The notes: generated by a model not told the origin, from the letters alone. A stretch of DNA of 64,000 nt from Paraeggerthella hongkongensis (GCF_003726035.1 NZ_QICD01000002.1:186001-250000); one strand, 5' to 3'. Positions 17,690-26,904 are shown, numbered from the stretch's first letter. Numbers and translations: made by a program.

Positions 17690-18766
17690 TCATTCAGCCA
17701 GCTCGTGCGGCAAGAAGACGCCCCGCTCGGTGACGATGCGGGAAACGTAGCGCGCGGGGGTCACGTCGAAGGCCGGGTTCCATACGTTTACGCCCTCGAT
17801 GGGGCAAGGCAGCACTTCAGACGGATCGCGCTCCTCGATGGGAATGAGCGAACCATCCGAAATGGAGAAATCGATGGTGGAAGTAGGAGCCGCCACGTAG
17901 AAGGGAACGTTGTGTTCGGCGGCCAGCACGGCAACGCCGTACGTGCCTATCTTGTTGGCCACATCGCCGTTGGCAGCGATGCGATCGGCTCCAACGATAA
18001 CGGCATCCACCTGGCCTTTCGCCATAAGGCTTGCGGCCATGCCGTCGCAGATGAGCGTGGTGGGGACGCCCGCGCGGGAAAGCTCCCAAACGCTCAGTCG
18101 CGCGCCCTGCCCCACCGGGCGCGTCTCGTCCGCGTACACCCGCTCGATTCCGCCGCGCTCGGCCGCCGCATACACCACGCCAAGAGCCGTGCCGTAGAAC
18201 ACCGTGGCCAAGCTGCCGGCGTTGCAGTGCGTGAGGATCCGCGCGCCTTCGGGCAAGAGCGCTGCCCCATGCAAGCCGATAGCCCGGTTCGCCGCTTCGT
18301 CCTCGACTTCCATGCGCTTCACCTGGCTGAACAGGCTTTCAGCAACCTCGGACGGAAGCGCGCCCTCCCGCAGCACCTCGCGCGCAAGAGTCGCGACGCG
18401 CCCGACGCCCCAAGCGAGGTTGACCGCCGTGGGCCGAGCGCCCGCAATCCGTTCGGCAATCGACTCGAGCAGCTCCCAGAAGCGCGAACCTTGCTCGGCG
18501 CATCCATGCGACGCAGCTTCCGACGCTCCTTCATTGCATGCCCATACAGCCACCGCAGCCGCCCCCGCTACGCCGATAGCCGGCGCGCCGCGCACGGCAA
18601 GCGTCTCGATAGCTCGCACGACGACACGCCAATCGTGCGTACGGGCTACGGAAAGCCCGCCTGGCAGCAGACGCTGATCCACGTACGCGAAGCATGCGCG
18701 GCCGTCGCCGTCGCGTTCGAGCTCGACGGTGCGCGGCAATCGGTCAAGACGGAGGGGCTGGCTCAT
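17690..18766 (-). CDS. mtnA: MtnA-like S-methyl-5-thioribose-1-phosphate isomerase
   Basis: A 358-residue isomerase related to eIF2B, which converts methylthioribose-1-phosphate to methylthioribulose-1-phosphate in methionine salvage. Motifs include TLAVRGAPAIGVAGA, RPTAVNLAWGV, THCNAGSLATVFYGTALG (catalytic Cys), YADETRPVGQGAR, VIVGADRIAANGDVANKIGTY (catalytic Asp) and VWNPAFDVTPARYVS. The ATG at 18764-18766 has an AAAGGA site. No other salvage genes are nearby, so it may serve 5-deoxyribose disposal or another sugar phosphate. The family assignment is firm and the exact substrate is less so. Confidence 0.9.
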   Translation of the reverse strand: MSQPLRLDRLPRTVELERDGDGRACFAYVDQRLLPGGLSVARTHDWRVVVRAIETLAVRGAPAIGVAGAAAVAVWACNEGASEAASHGCAEQGSRFWELLESIAERIAGARPTAVNLAWGVGRVATLAREVLREGALPSEVAESLFSQVKRMEVEDEAANRAIGLHGAALLPEGARILTHCNAGSLATVFYGTALGVVYAAAERGGIERVYADETRPVGQGARLSVWELSRAGVPTTLICDGMAASLMAKGQVDAVIVGADRIAANGDVANKIGTYGVAVLAAEHNVPFYVAAPTSTIDFSISDGSLIPIEERDPSEVLPCPIEGVNVWNPAFDVTPARYVSRIVTERGVFLPHELAE

Positions 18767-18793
18767 GAAAGGTCCTTTCTTCAGTTGCAGCAT

Positions 18794-18973
18794 TGTAGCG
18801 CACCGAGCGGCGCGTAAAACGACGGCGATGCGCGCTCTTCGAAAATGGTAATGGTTCAGCCACCGGCAGATAACGGTTCGGCGAGCAAGAAGCTTGCCCG
18901 ATTATGGTAAACGAAACACCGCCGAACGATTCCCGACGGCCGCGAACCGCAACCGCCACGACGAAGGGGTCCC
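18794..18973. promoter_or_regulatory. divergent spacer between mtnA and the P-type ATPase
   Basis: It holds an 8-bp inverted repeat, GTTCGGCG at 18876-18883 and CGCCGAAC at 18920-18927. A second small hairpin (GCAAG/CTTGC) lies just inside it. It sits within 100 bases of the ATPase start and could be an operator or leader structure. Confidence 0.3.
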
Positions 18974-21718
18974 ATGAGCAACCATCAACCACCGAAGCGC
19001 CGCGATCAGCACAGCGCCGCTCGCATCCGCGCTCCCAAGAATGCTGAGGAACGTCAAAAAGTCGCGCAGCGCGCCTGGCACGCCATGTCGCGCGAGCAGG
19101 TCATCAAGGAACTCGACACCTTCCCCGACGGCCTGTCGCCCTCCACGGCGCATGAACGGTTGGCCGAATTCGGCCCGAACGAGCTCAACGCCAAGCCGCC
19201 GCGCACGTTGGCCGATATGGTCCGCGAGCAGCTGGCGGATCCCATGATACTCATCCTGCTGACCGCCGCGGCCCTCTCGGCCCTGCTGCAAGAATGGGTC
19301 GAGGCCGGGATCATCGGCGCCATCGTGGTGGTGAACGCCGTCATCGGGATCGTCCAGGAAAAGAAAGCGCAATCATCGCTGGAAGCCTTGCGCAGCATGG
19401 GCGCCCCCGAAGCGCGCGTGATGCGCGGCGGCATGGAAACAGTCGTGCCCGCACGCGATCTGGTCCCCGGCGACCTCGTACTGCTCGGGGACGGCAGCAT
19501 GGCCCCGGCGGATCTGCGGTTGACCAAAACCGCCGGCCTTCGCATGCAGGAAGCAGCCTTGACCGGCGAATCCGTCCCCTCCGACAAGAACGCGCAATCG
19601 GAGGCGCTTCCCGGGGCCCCGTTGGGAGATCGGGCCAACATGGCCTTCGCCACGGCCATCGTCACCGCGGGGCGCGGCGAGGGCGTGGTGGTGGCAACCG
19701 GCAGGAACACCGAAGTGGGGCGCATCGCCGGCATGCTGGAGGAAAGCGACGGCCTGGACACGCCCATCAAGCGCAAGCTCGCCTCGTTCGGCAAAGGACT
19801 CACCGTGGTGGGCATCGTGGCTGCGCTGGCGGTCATCGCCATCGGCCTGGCATACGGACGTCCCCTTGTCCCGTTGCTGCTTTTGGCCGTGTCGCTTGCC
19901 ATCTCAGTCATACCCGAAAGCCTGCCCGCCACCGCAACCGTCACCATGGCACTCGGCGTACAGCGCATGGCCCAGCATGAAGCCCTGGTCAGACGCCTTC
20001 CCGCCGTTGAAACGTTGGGCGGGGCAACCGTCATCTGCACGGACAAGACCGGTACGCTGACGGAAAACCGCATGAACGTGGTGCGCGTGGCCCTGGGGCC
20101 CGACCTAGCCCAGGAACGCCAACTCGACCCCGAGCAAGCACGCGAGAAGCACGCCCGCCTCTTCGAGCACCTTGCGTTCACCGCCGTTCTCTGCAACGAC
20201 GCGGTGTTCTCCCCCGCGGAATCGGAAGCCGTCGGCGACACGGCGATCGGCGACCCCACCGAAGGCGCGCTGCTCCTGCTTGCACGCGACGGCGGCATCG
20301 ATCCGGGAGAGCTGCGCGCCGCCTATCCGCGCCTTGCCGAACGCCCCTTCGATTCCGACCGCAAGCGCATGTCCACCGTGAACGACCGCGACGGGCAGGC
20401 CGTCGTGTCCGTGAAGGGCGCGCTCGATTCGATGCTGCCGCGCTGCGCCTACCTGCTTGACCAAGACGGCCCTCGTCCCCTTACCGACGAGGATCGCGAA
20501 CGAACCTTCGCACTGGCCCAAACGCTTTCCGACGAGGCATTGCGCGTACTGGCCTTCGCAACCCGCGCACTTGCGGGCACGCCGAGCGAAGACGACGACA
20601 TCGAGCGCGACCTGGTGCTGATCGGCATCGTGGGCATGATGGATCCGCCTCGGCCCGACGTGAAGCAGGCGGTCGAGACGTGCCGGTCCGCCGGGGTGCG
20701 CACCGTCATGATCACCGGGGACCATGCCGCAACGGCGCGGGCGATCGGCCGCGACCTGAGCATACATCAACCTGGCGACCTGATCATCACCGGCGAGGAG
20801 CTCGACCGCATGGACGACGAGGCTCTCGACGAAGCCGTCAAGCGCGCTTCGATATTCGCCCGCGTGTCGCCCTTGCACAAGCTGCGCATCGTGCGCGCCC
20901 TTCAGCGGGGAGGCGAGGTCACGGCGATGACGGGCGACGGCGTGAACGACGCTCCCGCGTTGAAGGCCGCCGACATCGGCGTCGCCATGGGCATCACCGG
21001 AACCGACGTGGCCAAAGACGCTTCGGACATGATCCTCATGGACGACCGCTTCACCACCATCGTCTACGCCGTCCGCGAGGGCCGTCGCGTGTTCCGCAAC
21101 ATCCAGAAAGTGGTAGCGTTCCTGGTTGCCGACAACGTCGCCCAGATCATCGTGCTGCTGACGGCGCTGGCCCTCAACTGGAACGCCCCGTTGACCGCCG
21201 TCATGATCCTGTGGGTGAACCTGGCAACAGCGTCGCTTCCGGCGCTGGCTCTGGGCGTGGAGCCCGCCAGCCGCCACATCATGGAGCACCCGCCCATGCG
21301 CGCGAACAACCTGCTCGACGCAAAGCTCGCGCGCCGCGTCATCGGCCAAGGCGCGTTCATCGCAGCTTTGGCGCTCATCGCGTTCGCCATCGGCCGCGAA
21401 GTCGGAACGGACGCGCTCGGCAGCACCATGGCCTTCGCAACGTTGGCGCTGTCGCAGGTGCTGCGCGCCCTGAACCAACGCTCGACCACCGATCCCGTCT
21501 GGGATCGCGGCGGCGCTCGCAATCCCCAGCTCGTCTGGGCGACCGCGACGAGCTTCGCGCTCATGATGATCGTGCTCTTGGTTCCGCCGGTGATCGAGGC
21601 CTTCGGCGGAGCTTCCATGAACGCATGGCAATGGGCGCTCGTCGGCGGCTTCGCCCTGCTGTCGGTCGTTCAAACGGAGATCGCAAAGGCCATCGGGAGG
21701 CGGCGCGCCCAACGATAG
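18974..21718 (+). CDS. calcium-type P-type (IIA) cation ATPase
   Basis: A 914-residue cation pump in the plasma membrane. The cytoplasmic N-terminus is followed by the helix pair ADPMILILLTAAALSALLQ and GAIVVVNAVIGIVQE. The actuator loop TGES comes next, then the ion-site helix SLAISVIPESLPATATVTMALG, the phosphorylation motif CTDKTGTLTENRM (D357), MITGDHAATARAIG, TGDGVNDAPALKAADIGVAMG and the C-terminal helices. The PESLP variant of PEGLP and the general layout fit SERCA/PMR1-like Ca2+ pumps; Na+ or Mg2+ cannot be excluded. The ATG at 18974 has a GAAGGGG site. The tandem MarR gene lies 103 bp downstream on the same strand and may be co-transcribed. Confidence 0.92.
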   Translation: MSNHQPPKRRDQHSAARIRAPKNAEERQKVAQRAWHAMSREQVIKELDTFPDGLSPSTAHERLAEFGPNELNAKPPRTLADMVREQLADPMILILLTAAALSALLQEWVEAGIIGAIVVVNAVIGIVQEKKAQSSLEALRSMGAPEARVMRGGMETVVPARDLVPGDLVLLGDGSMAPADLRLTKTAGLRMQEAALTGESVPSDKNAQSEALPGAPLGDRANMAFATAIVTAGRGEGVVVATGRNTEVGRIAGMLEESDGLDTPIKRKLASFGKGLTVVGIVAALAVIAIGLAYGRPLVPLLLLAVSLAISVIPESLPATATVTMALGVQRMAQHEALVRRLPAVETLGGATVICTDKTGTLTENRMNVVRVALGPDLAQERQLDPEQAREKHARLFEHLAFTAVLCNDAVFSPAESEAVGDTAIGDPTEGALLLLARDGGIDPGELRAAYPRLAERPFDSDRKRMSTVNDRDGQAVVSVKGALDSMLPRCAYLLDQDGPRPLTDEDRERTFALAQTLSDEALRVLAFATRALAGTPSEDDDIERDLVLIGIVGMMDPPRPDVKQAVETCRSAGVRTVMITGDHAATARAIGRDLSIHQPGDLIITGEELDRMDDEALDEAVKRASIFARVSPLHKLRIVRALQRGGEVTAMTGDGVNDAPALKAADIGVAMGITGTDVAKDASDMILMDDRFTTIVYAVREGRRVFRNIQKVVAFLVADNVAQIIVLLTALALNWNAPLTAVMILWVNLATASLPALALGVEPASRHIMEHPPMRANNLLDAKLARRVIGQGAFIAALALIAFAIGREVGTDALGSTMAFATLALSQVLRALNQRSTTDPVWDRGGARNPQLVWATATSFALMMIVLLVPPVIEAFGGASMNAWQWALVGGFALLSVVQTEIAKAIGRRRAQR

Positions 21719-21821
21719 ATTGAACAGCTCGTGGATGTTTGGTTTCCCTGCGGCGCAAGCGCCGTCGGCATCGTATCATTTGCTTCACCACTGAAACGAT
21801 ATCGACGGGGAAAGAAGGCGC

Positions 21822-22751
21822 ATGCGCGCAGGCGAACAAGACGGGATCACGCTCGACTCGACGTACTTCGTCGCATTCGAGCTCATGCATCGAGCGCTCA
21901 AAAGCGGGTTGAAAAGCGCCAGCGACCTGAGCATCACGCAATACCGCGCGCTGGTCAAGCTGCTGGGCGTTTCGCCGAACATGCTCGGGCAATCCGATTT
22001 GGGCGAGATGCTGGGTGCGAAACCCAACGTGATGACCCAGGCCTTGAACGCCCTCGAAGCGCGCGGGCTCGCGAAAAGGGCGCGCGACGACCGCGACGGA
22101 AGATCGCGTTCGGTCGGCATCACGCAAGCCGGAGTCGCCCACGTCGCCTCGGTGAACGACTCCATCGTGCGGCAGCTGTACGCGCGCTTCCCTACCGACG
22201 ACCCGACCTACCGAAGAATCCTGGAAGCATCCATCATCGCAGGCGCAGCCATCGATCCGCCGCTCTCGCCCGAAGCGGCGCGGCGCTTCCCTGCCTCGCG
22301 CACCCTTGTGTCGTTCGAGCTGATCCGCCACATGATGGAGAAGAACCTTGAATCCGCATGCGGCGCCTCGTACCACGAGTGCCGCATCATGCAGCGCCTC
22401 GACGAAGAGGGCGGGCCGCTGCGCATCGGGGATTTGGCCGAAGCGCTCCAGTTGAGCGTCGTCAACGTCGCCCGCTGCGTCGACCGGCTGGCGGAGCGCG
22501 GATGGGTCGAGCGCATGAGGTCGCCCCGCGACCGAAAAGCCGTGTTCGCCGTCGTCACGGAAAGCGGCGCCCTTCAGCAGCGCATCATCGCCCGCACTGT
22601 CGACGACATGGGGCGCACGCAGCTGTGGGGCAAGCTGGGACCCGAGCATCGCAAGGCGATCGCGCAGGTGGGCAGCGTCGTGTTCGCCGACCTGCAAACG
22701 CGCAAGGAGGTCGAACGCAAAGCCGCGCTCGACCTCCTTGCACCCCTCTGA
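21822..22751 (+). CDS. tandem double-MarR transcription regulator
   Basis: A 309-residue protein containing two complete MarR winged-helix domains. Domain 1 covers about residues 15-115 (LSITQYRALVKLL, SDLGEMLGAKPNVMTQALNALEARGLAKR, DGRSRSVGITQAG). Domain 2 covers about residues 180-290 (ASYHECRIMQRL, IGDLAEALQLSVVNVARCVDRLAERGWVER, DRKAVFAVVTESG). MarR proteins normally are ~150-residue homodimers, so this may be a single-chain pseudo-dimer able to bind asymmetric operators. A GGGGAAAGAAGG site precedes the ATG. It follows the P-type ATPase and ends at a strong bidirectional terminator. Targets are unknown. Confidence 0.88.
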   Translation: MRAGEQDGITLDSTYFVAFELMHRALKSGLKSASDLSITQYRALVKLLGVSPNMLGQSDLGEMLGAKPNVMTQALNALEARGLAKRARDDRDGRSRSVGITQAGVAHVASVNDSIVRQLYARFPTDDPTYRRILEASIIAGAAIDPPLSPEAARRFPASRTLVSFELIRHMMEKNLESACGASYHECRIMQRLDEEGGPLRIGDLAEALQLSVVNVARCVDRLAERGWVERMRSPRDRKAVFAVVTESGALQQRIIARTVDDMGRTQLWGKLGPEHRKAIAQVGSVVFADLQTRKEVERKAALDLLAPL

Positions 22752-22756
22752 AAACA

Positions 22757-22785
22757 GAAGAGGGGCGCATCGATCGCCCCTCTTC
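22757..22785. terminator. bidirectional terminator
   Basis: An 11-bp perfect stem, GAAGAGGGGCG (22757-22767) with CGCCCCTCTTC (22775-22785), lies between the converging MarR gene and the 22804-23529 gene. It is followed by short pyrimidine tracts. Confidence 0.8.
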
Positions 22786-22803
22786 GCCTCTGCGCCCTTT
22801 CGT

Positions 22804-23529
22804 CTACGCGCGCGCCTTCTTCACGAGCGCGGAAGCGCCGAACAACATTCCCAGGTTCGCCACGACGTCGGCAGCAAACCACATTCCCACGACGCCCATG
22901 TTGATGCTCGCCGTGTTGATGGCGGAAAACGTGCCCACCGTCAGTACCATGACCGCAAAGCCGCAGCCCGCCGTTGCCGCCACCAGGTTCCAACCTGCGC
23001 GCTTCTCGTTTTCAGCGCGCGCCAAGCACGCGCATACCACCATCGACGCGGCCCCCAGCAGCGTGCCGATGAACGCCGCCCACACGACGAGCGCGACTAT
23101 CAGCACCGGCAACGCCGGCAGCTTCGAGCTCATGGAATGCACCTGCACGCCCGACAGGATTCCCGAAAGCACGACGAACAGGCACACGATGGCCGCAAAC
23201 GCCGTCGCCCAACCCCACAGAAACGCGGTTGCCGGCTTGCCGGCTCCCGGCACGCCGCGCGCGAACAGCAGGCCGTGCAAAGCGACGCCAGCCGTGGACA
23301 GCACTATCACGAGCGCGGACAGGAACAGAAACGCCATGAAGGCCGATCCCGTCAGAATGGAGCACACCACGTCCAGGATAGGGACCCCGGAAGCCGATAT
23401 GTAGTCGTAAGCCAGCGCGCCGGACAGGTCCATGGCGGCCAACCCGATCCGCCCGACGAGGGCCACCGCCAGGGCCATCGAAAACAGCATCGCGTACGGA
23501 CGGGCCATGCCCTTCAGTTGCTCTTTCAT
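22804..23529 (-). CDS. multi-pass membrane protein of the flavoprotein locus
   Basis: A 241-residue integral membrane protein with about six hydrophobic helices (for example PYAMLFSMALAVALVGRIGL, AFMAFLFLSALVIVLSTAGV, FAAIVCLFVVLSGILSGV, LIVALVVWAAFIGTLLGAA). No domain is recognised. It starts 15 bases after the flavoprotein stop and therefore is almost certainly co-transcribed with it. A membrane electron-transfer role or a substrate permease role would fit the context, but neither is shown by the sequence. No heme-ligating Cys motif is present. Confidence 0.8.
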   Translation of the reverse strand: MKEQLKGMARPYAMLFSMALAVALVGRIGLAAMDLSGALAYDYISASGVPILDVVCSILTGSAFMAFLFLSALVIVLSTAGVALHGLLFARGVPGAGKPATAFLWGWATAFAAIVCLFVVLSGILSGVQVHSMSSKLPALPVLIVALVVWAAFIGTLLGAASMVVCACLARAENEKRAGWNLVAATAGCGFAVMVLTVGTFSAINTASINMGVVGMWFAADVVANLGMLFGASALVKKARA

Positions 23530-23544
23530 CTTGCATCCCCTTCC

Positions 23545-25401
23545 CTACGCGCCTGCGCCGGTCATCTCGTGCTCCACCGCGGAGGTGCCGCACAGGTATC
23601 CGCCGCAAAACGCCAACCCGACGTCGCCCATGAGCGAGCCCAAGATCGGATCGCCCACGTAGCTGTTCTCGCCGCAGGCTCCTCCGGCGGTGTGCCAACC
23701 GGCGTACAGGCCGTCGATGGGGCGCCCGTCGGTGCCCATCACCTGCATGTCCTCGTTGATCAGCAAGCCCGCCTTCGTGCCGTACAGGTTGCCGCCGATG
23801 CGGCAGCCGTAGAACGGCGGCTCCTTGACGGCATGCAGCCATTCGGGAGGCATCGGGTACAGGTAGTCGTCCTCGCCCTTCTCGCAGCATTCGTTCCACT
23901 TTTCCACGGCCTCGGTCAGCACGCCCTCGGCCAGCCCCAGATCGCGCTCGAGCTCTTCCAGCGTGTCGCGCTTCTTCAGCACGTCGGCGTCGATGGCGTC
24001 CTGCACGCCGTGATGCCAGTCTCGGTAATGCTCGGGCACCTTGTCGATCTGCTCGAGGTCGGGCGTGATGAGCTTGCGGCAATGCTCCTGCGCGAATCCT
24101 GCCAGATGGTCCTCGTAGTTCGCGTCGAAGATGATGTAGGAGCGGTGCCCCGGAGGCGTCATCTGGATGGTGGCAAGATCGCCTAGGGCGTAGATGGCGT
24201 TTGCGCCGTCCTCGGCCACGCGGCTGTCCAGGTAGCGCAAGCGATTGCCGCAGCGATCGATGGTCAGCCACGGCTGACGCGACAGCTGCGTCATGCCGTC
24301 GTAAAGGAAGCGCGCCCACTGCCCGCCCTCGGCCTGCCAGTCCACGCCGCCGTCGAAGCTGGCGGAGCTGTTGAACCCGGACACGTCGGCGCCCGCGCCC
24401 AACCCCATGCGGAAGCATTCGCCCGTCTCGCCGCCCACCAAGTAGCTTGACGCGCAGCCCATGGCCGCCGTGGGGATGTACTTCTCCAAAAGCGCCTTAT
24501 TGTTGCAGAAACCGCCCGCCGTGAGAATGACCGCGCGCGATGCGTGGATGTACACCTCGCGCTCGAAATCCTCTTTGGCCACCAGGCCCACGATGCGGCC
24601 TCCCTCATCGCGTACGAGCGCCACCGCCGGACACTGGAACTTGTACTCGACGCCTTTGCGCTGGCCGTAGCTGAACATGGCGTCCGTGGCGTCCTTCATC
24701 TTGAGCACGTGATGGTCGAGCGTCGAGTTCTTCGGCGCCACGTACACGGGCACCTCGCCCAACCGCCACCGCACGCCGCAATCGGCCATCCAGTCCAGGC
24801 TCTTGCCGCCTTCGCAGGCCAGCTTGTAGATGAGCTTGGGATCGGCAGCATAATGGTACTCGTCCATGGCCCAATCGGTCAGGGCCTTCGGATCGAAGGG
24901 ATAAGAGGGGAAGGCGAAGCGCTTCTCATCCTGTCCGCTGTAGCCGCCCAGGATCCCGCACATGCCGGCCGACTGCGCGTTGCCGCCATGCAGGCCCATG
25001 GCTTCCACGCATATGGTCTTCGCGCCCAGTTCGGCTGCGCGCGCAGCCGCGTTCAGGCCGCCGCCGCCCGCGCCCACCACGCAGATGTCGCATTCGTAGT
25101 CCCACTTCTGCGGCACCGCGCGCGGCGGGATGGGCGTTGCATCGTTCGCGGGAAACGCAGCGGCGTTGTGCTCGCGGTACGTGCCGTCCTCCCACGAGGC
25201 GTTCGTGGCCGCGCTATCGGGGACTCGCACGCTCTTCGACCCGTCGGCGGCCCAATCGCCGATGACGCCCGCCGGCACCGCATGCGCCGCAGCCGCCGGC
25301 ATGACCGCCGCAGCCGCCGTGCCGCCTACGACCGCGGCCGCGCCCGTCAGGAAAGCGCGGCGCGACATGCCCTCCGCACTGCGTTCGATATGCTCCTTCA
25401 T
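23545..25401 (-). CDS. Tat-exported FAD-dependent reductase (fumarate reductase flavoprotein family)
   Basis: A 618-residue flavoprotein. The N-terminus is a twin-arginine signal (MSRRAFLTG, R14-R15) with an Ala-rich core ending near AHAVPAG. The FAD-binding Rossmann motif is CDICVVGAGGGGLNAAARA. The family cap and C-terminal FAD segment GLYAGWHTAGGACGENSYVG are present. The residues that define fumarate and urocanate reductases are not conserved: the family NRLGGNA arginine segment reads NSYVGDPI, and the HHTMGG-like segment reads GCRIGGN. The substrate is therefore something else. The start at 25399-25401 has an AAGGAGG site. It is expected to work outside the membrane with the FMN lipoprotein and pentaheme anchor encoded upstream. 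Confidence 0.9.
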   Translation of the reverse strand: MKEHIERSAEGMSRRAFLTGAAAVVGGTAAAAVMPAAAAHAVPAGVIGDWAADGSKSVRVPDSAATNASWEDGTYREHNAAAFPANDATPIPPRAVPQKWDYECDICVVGAGGGGLNAAARAAELGAKTICVEAMGLHGGNAQSAGMCGILGGYSGQDEKRFAFPSYPFDPKALTDWAMDEYHYAADPKLIYKLACEGGKSLDWMADCGVRWRLGEVPVYVAPKNSTLDHHVLKMKDATDAMFSYGQRKGVEYKFQCPAVALVRDEGGRIVGLVAKEDFEREVYIHASRAVILTAGGFCNNKALLEKYIPTAAMGCASSYLVGGETGECFRMGLGAGADVSGFNSSASFDGGVDWQAEGGQWARFLYDGMTQLSRQPWLTIDRCGNRLRYLDSRVAEDGANAIYALGDLATIQMTPPGHRSYIIFDANYEDHLAGFAQEHCRKLITPDLEQIDKVPEHYRDWHHGVQDAIDADVLKKRDTLEELERDLGLAEGVLTEAVEKWNECCEKGEDDYLYPMPPEWLHAVKEPPFYGCRIGGNLYGTKAGLLINEDMQVMGTDGRPIDGLYAGWHTAGGACGENSYVGDPILGSLMGDVGLAFCGGYLCGTSAVEHEMTGAGA

Positions 25402-25414
25402 GACAATCCCCTCC

Positions 25415-25906
25415 TTAGTTTCCCGTAGAAGCAACGGCGCTCGCGCCCGCTTCCGCCTGCGCGAGCGCATCCTCCACCGCGTGCTTGACGCCCGCAGTGG
25501 TGATGGTCGCCCCGCTCACGGCGTCGATATCGGCGCCCTGCGCCGCATCGATCAAGGCCGCGTACTTGCCGTCGCGAATGGCCTCGAAGCCGCCGACGCT
25601 CTGGGTTTCTCCCTCCTGCGTGGTTTCAATGCAGGTCAAGCGGTTGTCCTGGACCAACAACGTCACGGTGATCAAACCGTCCATGCCTTTGCCGGTGCCG
25701 GTGTACACGCCGTCGCGCAAGGTCCCTTCCGCCTTCTTCGCCGAATCGACCGTCACCTGCGCCGCCCACGGGTCGTCCGTGCGAAGCGCCAGCTGCTCGG
25801 CGCTTGCGGCATCTTTCGATCCGGACCCCTCGAAGCCCGCGCCGCAGCCCGTCAATCCCAACGTCAACGCCGCCGCGCAACCTGCGGCCATGGCTGTCTT
25901 TCTCAT
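25415..25906 (-). CDS. FMN-binding lipoprotein (electron carrier)
   Basis: A 163-residue lipoprotein. The signal peptide ends in LTGC (C21). The FMN-binding domain follows, with the start motif LRDGVYTGTGKGMDGLITV and the flavinylation site DAVSGATITT, where ApbE-type transferases attach FMN to the threonine after SGA. No ApbE gene is in the window. I chose the ATG at 25904-25906 because GGGAGG lies six bases upstream; the GTG two codons earlier is less likely. It is encoded between the cytochrome and the flavoprotein and probably carries electrons between them. Confidence 0.9.
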   Translation of the reverse strand: MRKTAMAAGCAAALTLGLTGCGAGFEGSGSKDAASAEQLALRTDDPWAAQVTVDSAKKAEGTLRDGVYTGTGKGMDGLITVTLLVQDNRLTCIETTQEGETQSVGGFEAIRDGKYAALIDAAQGADIDAVSGATITTAGVKHAVEDALAQAEAGASAVASTGN

Positions 25907-25963
25907 ATGCACCCTCCCTGTTCTTTCAGGCTTGCAAGCCGAATCGCAAGCTTCGCCGAATAG

Positions 25964-26533
25964 CTATCGACCCGAAGCGTCGTTCCACCCTGCGGGGACT
26001 TCGAAGTCGTGACATGCGTTGCAGTACATCTGGGAAGCCTCATGCACGCCGTGACAGTTGCTGCAATCGATGGCTTCGCCCTGATGGGAACGATGCGGGT
26101 TCACCCCCGTCCGACCTCCCCAATCCTGCGTGGCAGCCACGACGCCCTCCCAGTCATGGCATCCGTTCTGCGTGCACATCTTCTTGTCGGCGGTAACGCC
26201 CGTCCGCGTGATGCGGCCCGATTCGTCGGTCTCGAAATCACCCGATACCCAGGCCACGCCCTCGGCCACCTGCTGTTCGATGTTAGCCTCGTGGCATTCC
26301 AGGCATGTCGCGTCGGCCCGTTGATGCACGTTCGCCAGCAACGCTTCGTCGTAGTAGTACCCCTCGACGTACGCATCCATCGGATCGTGGCAAATCGCGT
26401 TGCAGAAACCGGGCTGCTCATGCCAAACCCAGAAGCCCCCGCCCGCGGCAACCGCCACGATCGCCACGACCGCGACGACGATCGGCCATTTCTTCCTGCC
26501 CGTGCGCTTCCCGCTCGGCTGCTTGTCCTCCAT
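25964..26533 (-). CDS. membrane-anchored NapC/NrfH-like pentaheme cytochrome c
   Basis: A 189-residue cytochrome with a single N-terminal membrane helix (WPIVVAVVAIVAVAAGGGFW, residues ~16-35) and an outward heme domain. Five possible heme sites are visible: C44-H49 (CX3CH), C77-H81 (CLECH), C120-H126 (CX4CH), C157-H161 (CSNCH) and C171-H175 (CNACH). Only three match the usual CXXCH. NrfH/NapC proteins take electrons from menaquinol, and this one probably feeds the FMN lipoprotein and flavoprotein. The ATG has a GGAGGGG site. It is the first gene of the operon, divergent from tetR. Confidence 0.9.
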   Translation of the reverse strand: MEDKQPSGKRTGRKKWPIVVAVVAIVAVAAGGGFWVWHEQPGFCNAICHDPMDAYVEGYYYDEALLANVHQRADATCLECHEANIEQQVAEGVAWVSGDFETDESGRITRTGVTADKKMCTQNGCHDWEGVVAATQDWGGRTGVNPHRSHQGEAIDCSNCHGVHEASQMYCNACHDFEVPAGWNDASGR

Positions 26534-26904
26534 AACCCCTCCTTCTCTCCCTTTAGTTCATCTTAGTTTCTTTTTTATTTCACTGATGAACTTTATAGGC
26601 GCATGCTAGCATCTTTAGAAGAACGATGAAACCTGCCTTTGACGAGCATGTCCGTTCTGTCAACAAGCCCTTCCCCCTAGAAAAGGCCGACGGTCTTCGC
26701 CGAGCGGAAAACGCGCACGGCGGCGACGCGCTCGCCCATCCGAAGGCCATCGAGTATTGACGTTTTGTCAAAAGTGTTGATTGACGGGTCGTCAACTAGG
26801 GGCGTATGCTGCGCTCATCAGGGGATCGACAACAGTTCGCCCGCTCCGAAAGCAAGGCTCAAGCCAGCGCCGAGGATCAAGCGACCGTCGACAAGGAGGA
26901 AACC
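26534..26904. promoter_or_regulatory. divergent control region, cytochrome operon and tetR
   Basis: 371 bases with no gene. It contains two palindromes of the form TTGAC-N5-GTCAA (26757-26771 and 26781-26795), with centres 24 bp apart. It also has a TTGTTGACAGAAC word on the minus strand (near 26650-26665) and a TATAAA-like box on the minus strand near 26592-26600. It probably controls both directions. Confidence 0.6.
26757..26795. promoter_or_regulatory. paired TetR operator candidates
   Basis: Two 15-bp palindromes, TTGACGTTTTGTCAA (26757-26771) and TTGACGGGTCGTCAA (26781-26795), sit upstream of tetR. The second covers the likely -35 TTGACG (26781-26786), which is 18 bases from TATGCT (26805-26810). 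This fits autorepression by the TetR protein. Confidence 0.6.

Noticed and set aside
23545-25401. Naming the flavoprotein a fumarate or urocanate reductase
   Set aside because: The fold matches, but the substrate-binding arginine and histidine segments of those enzymes are not conserved.
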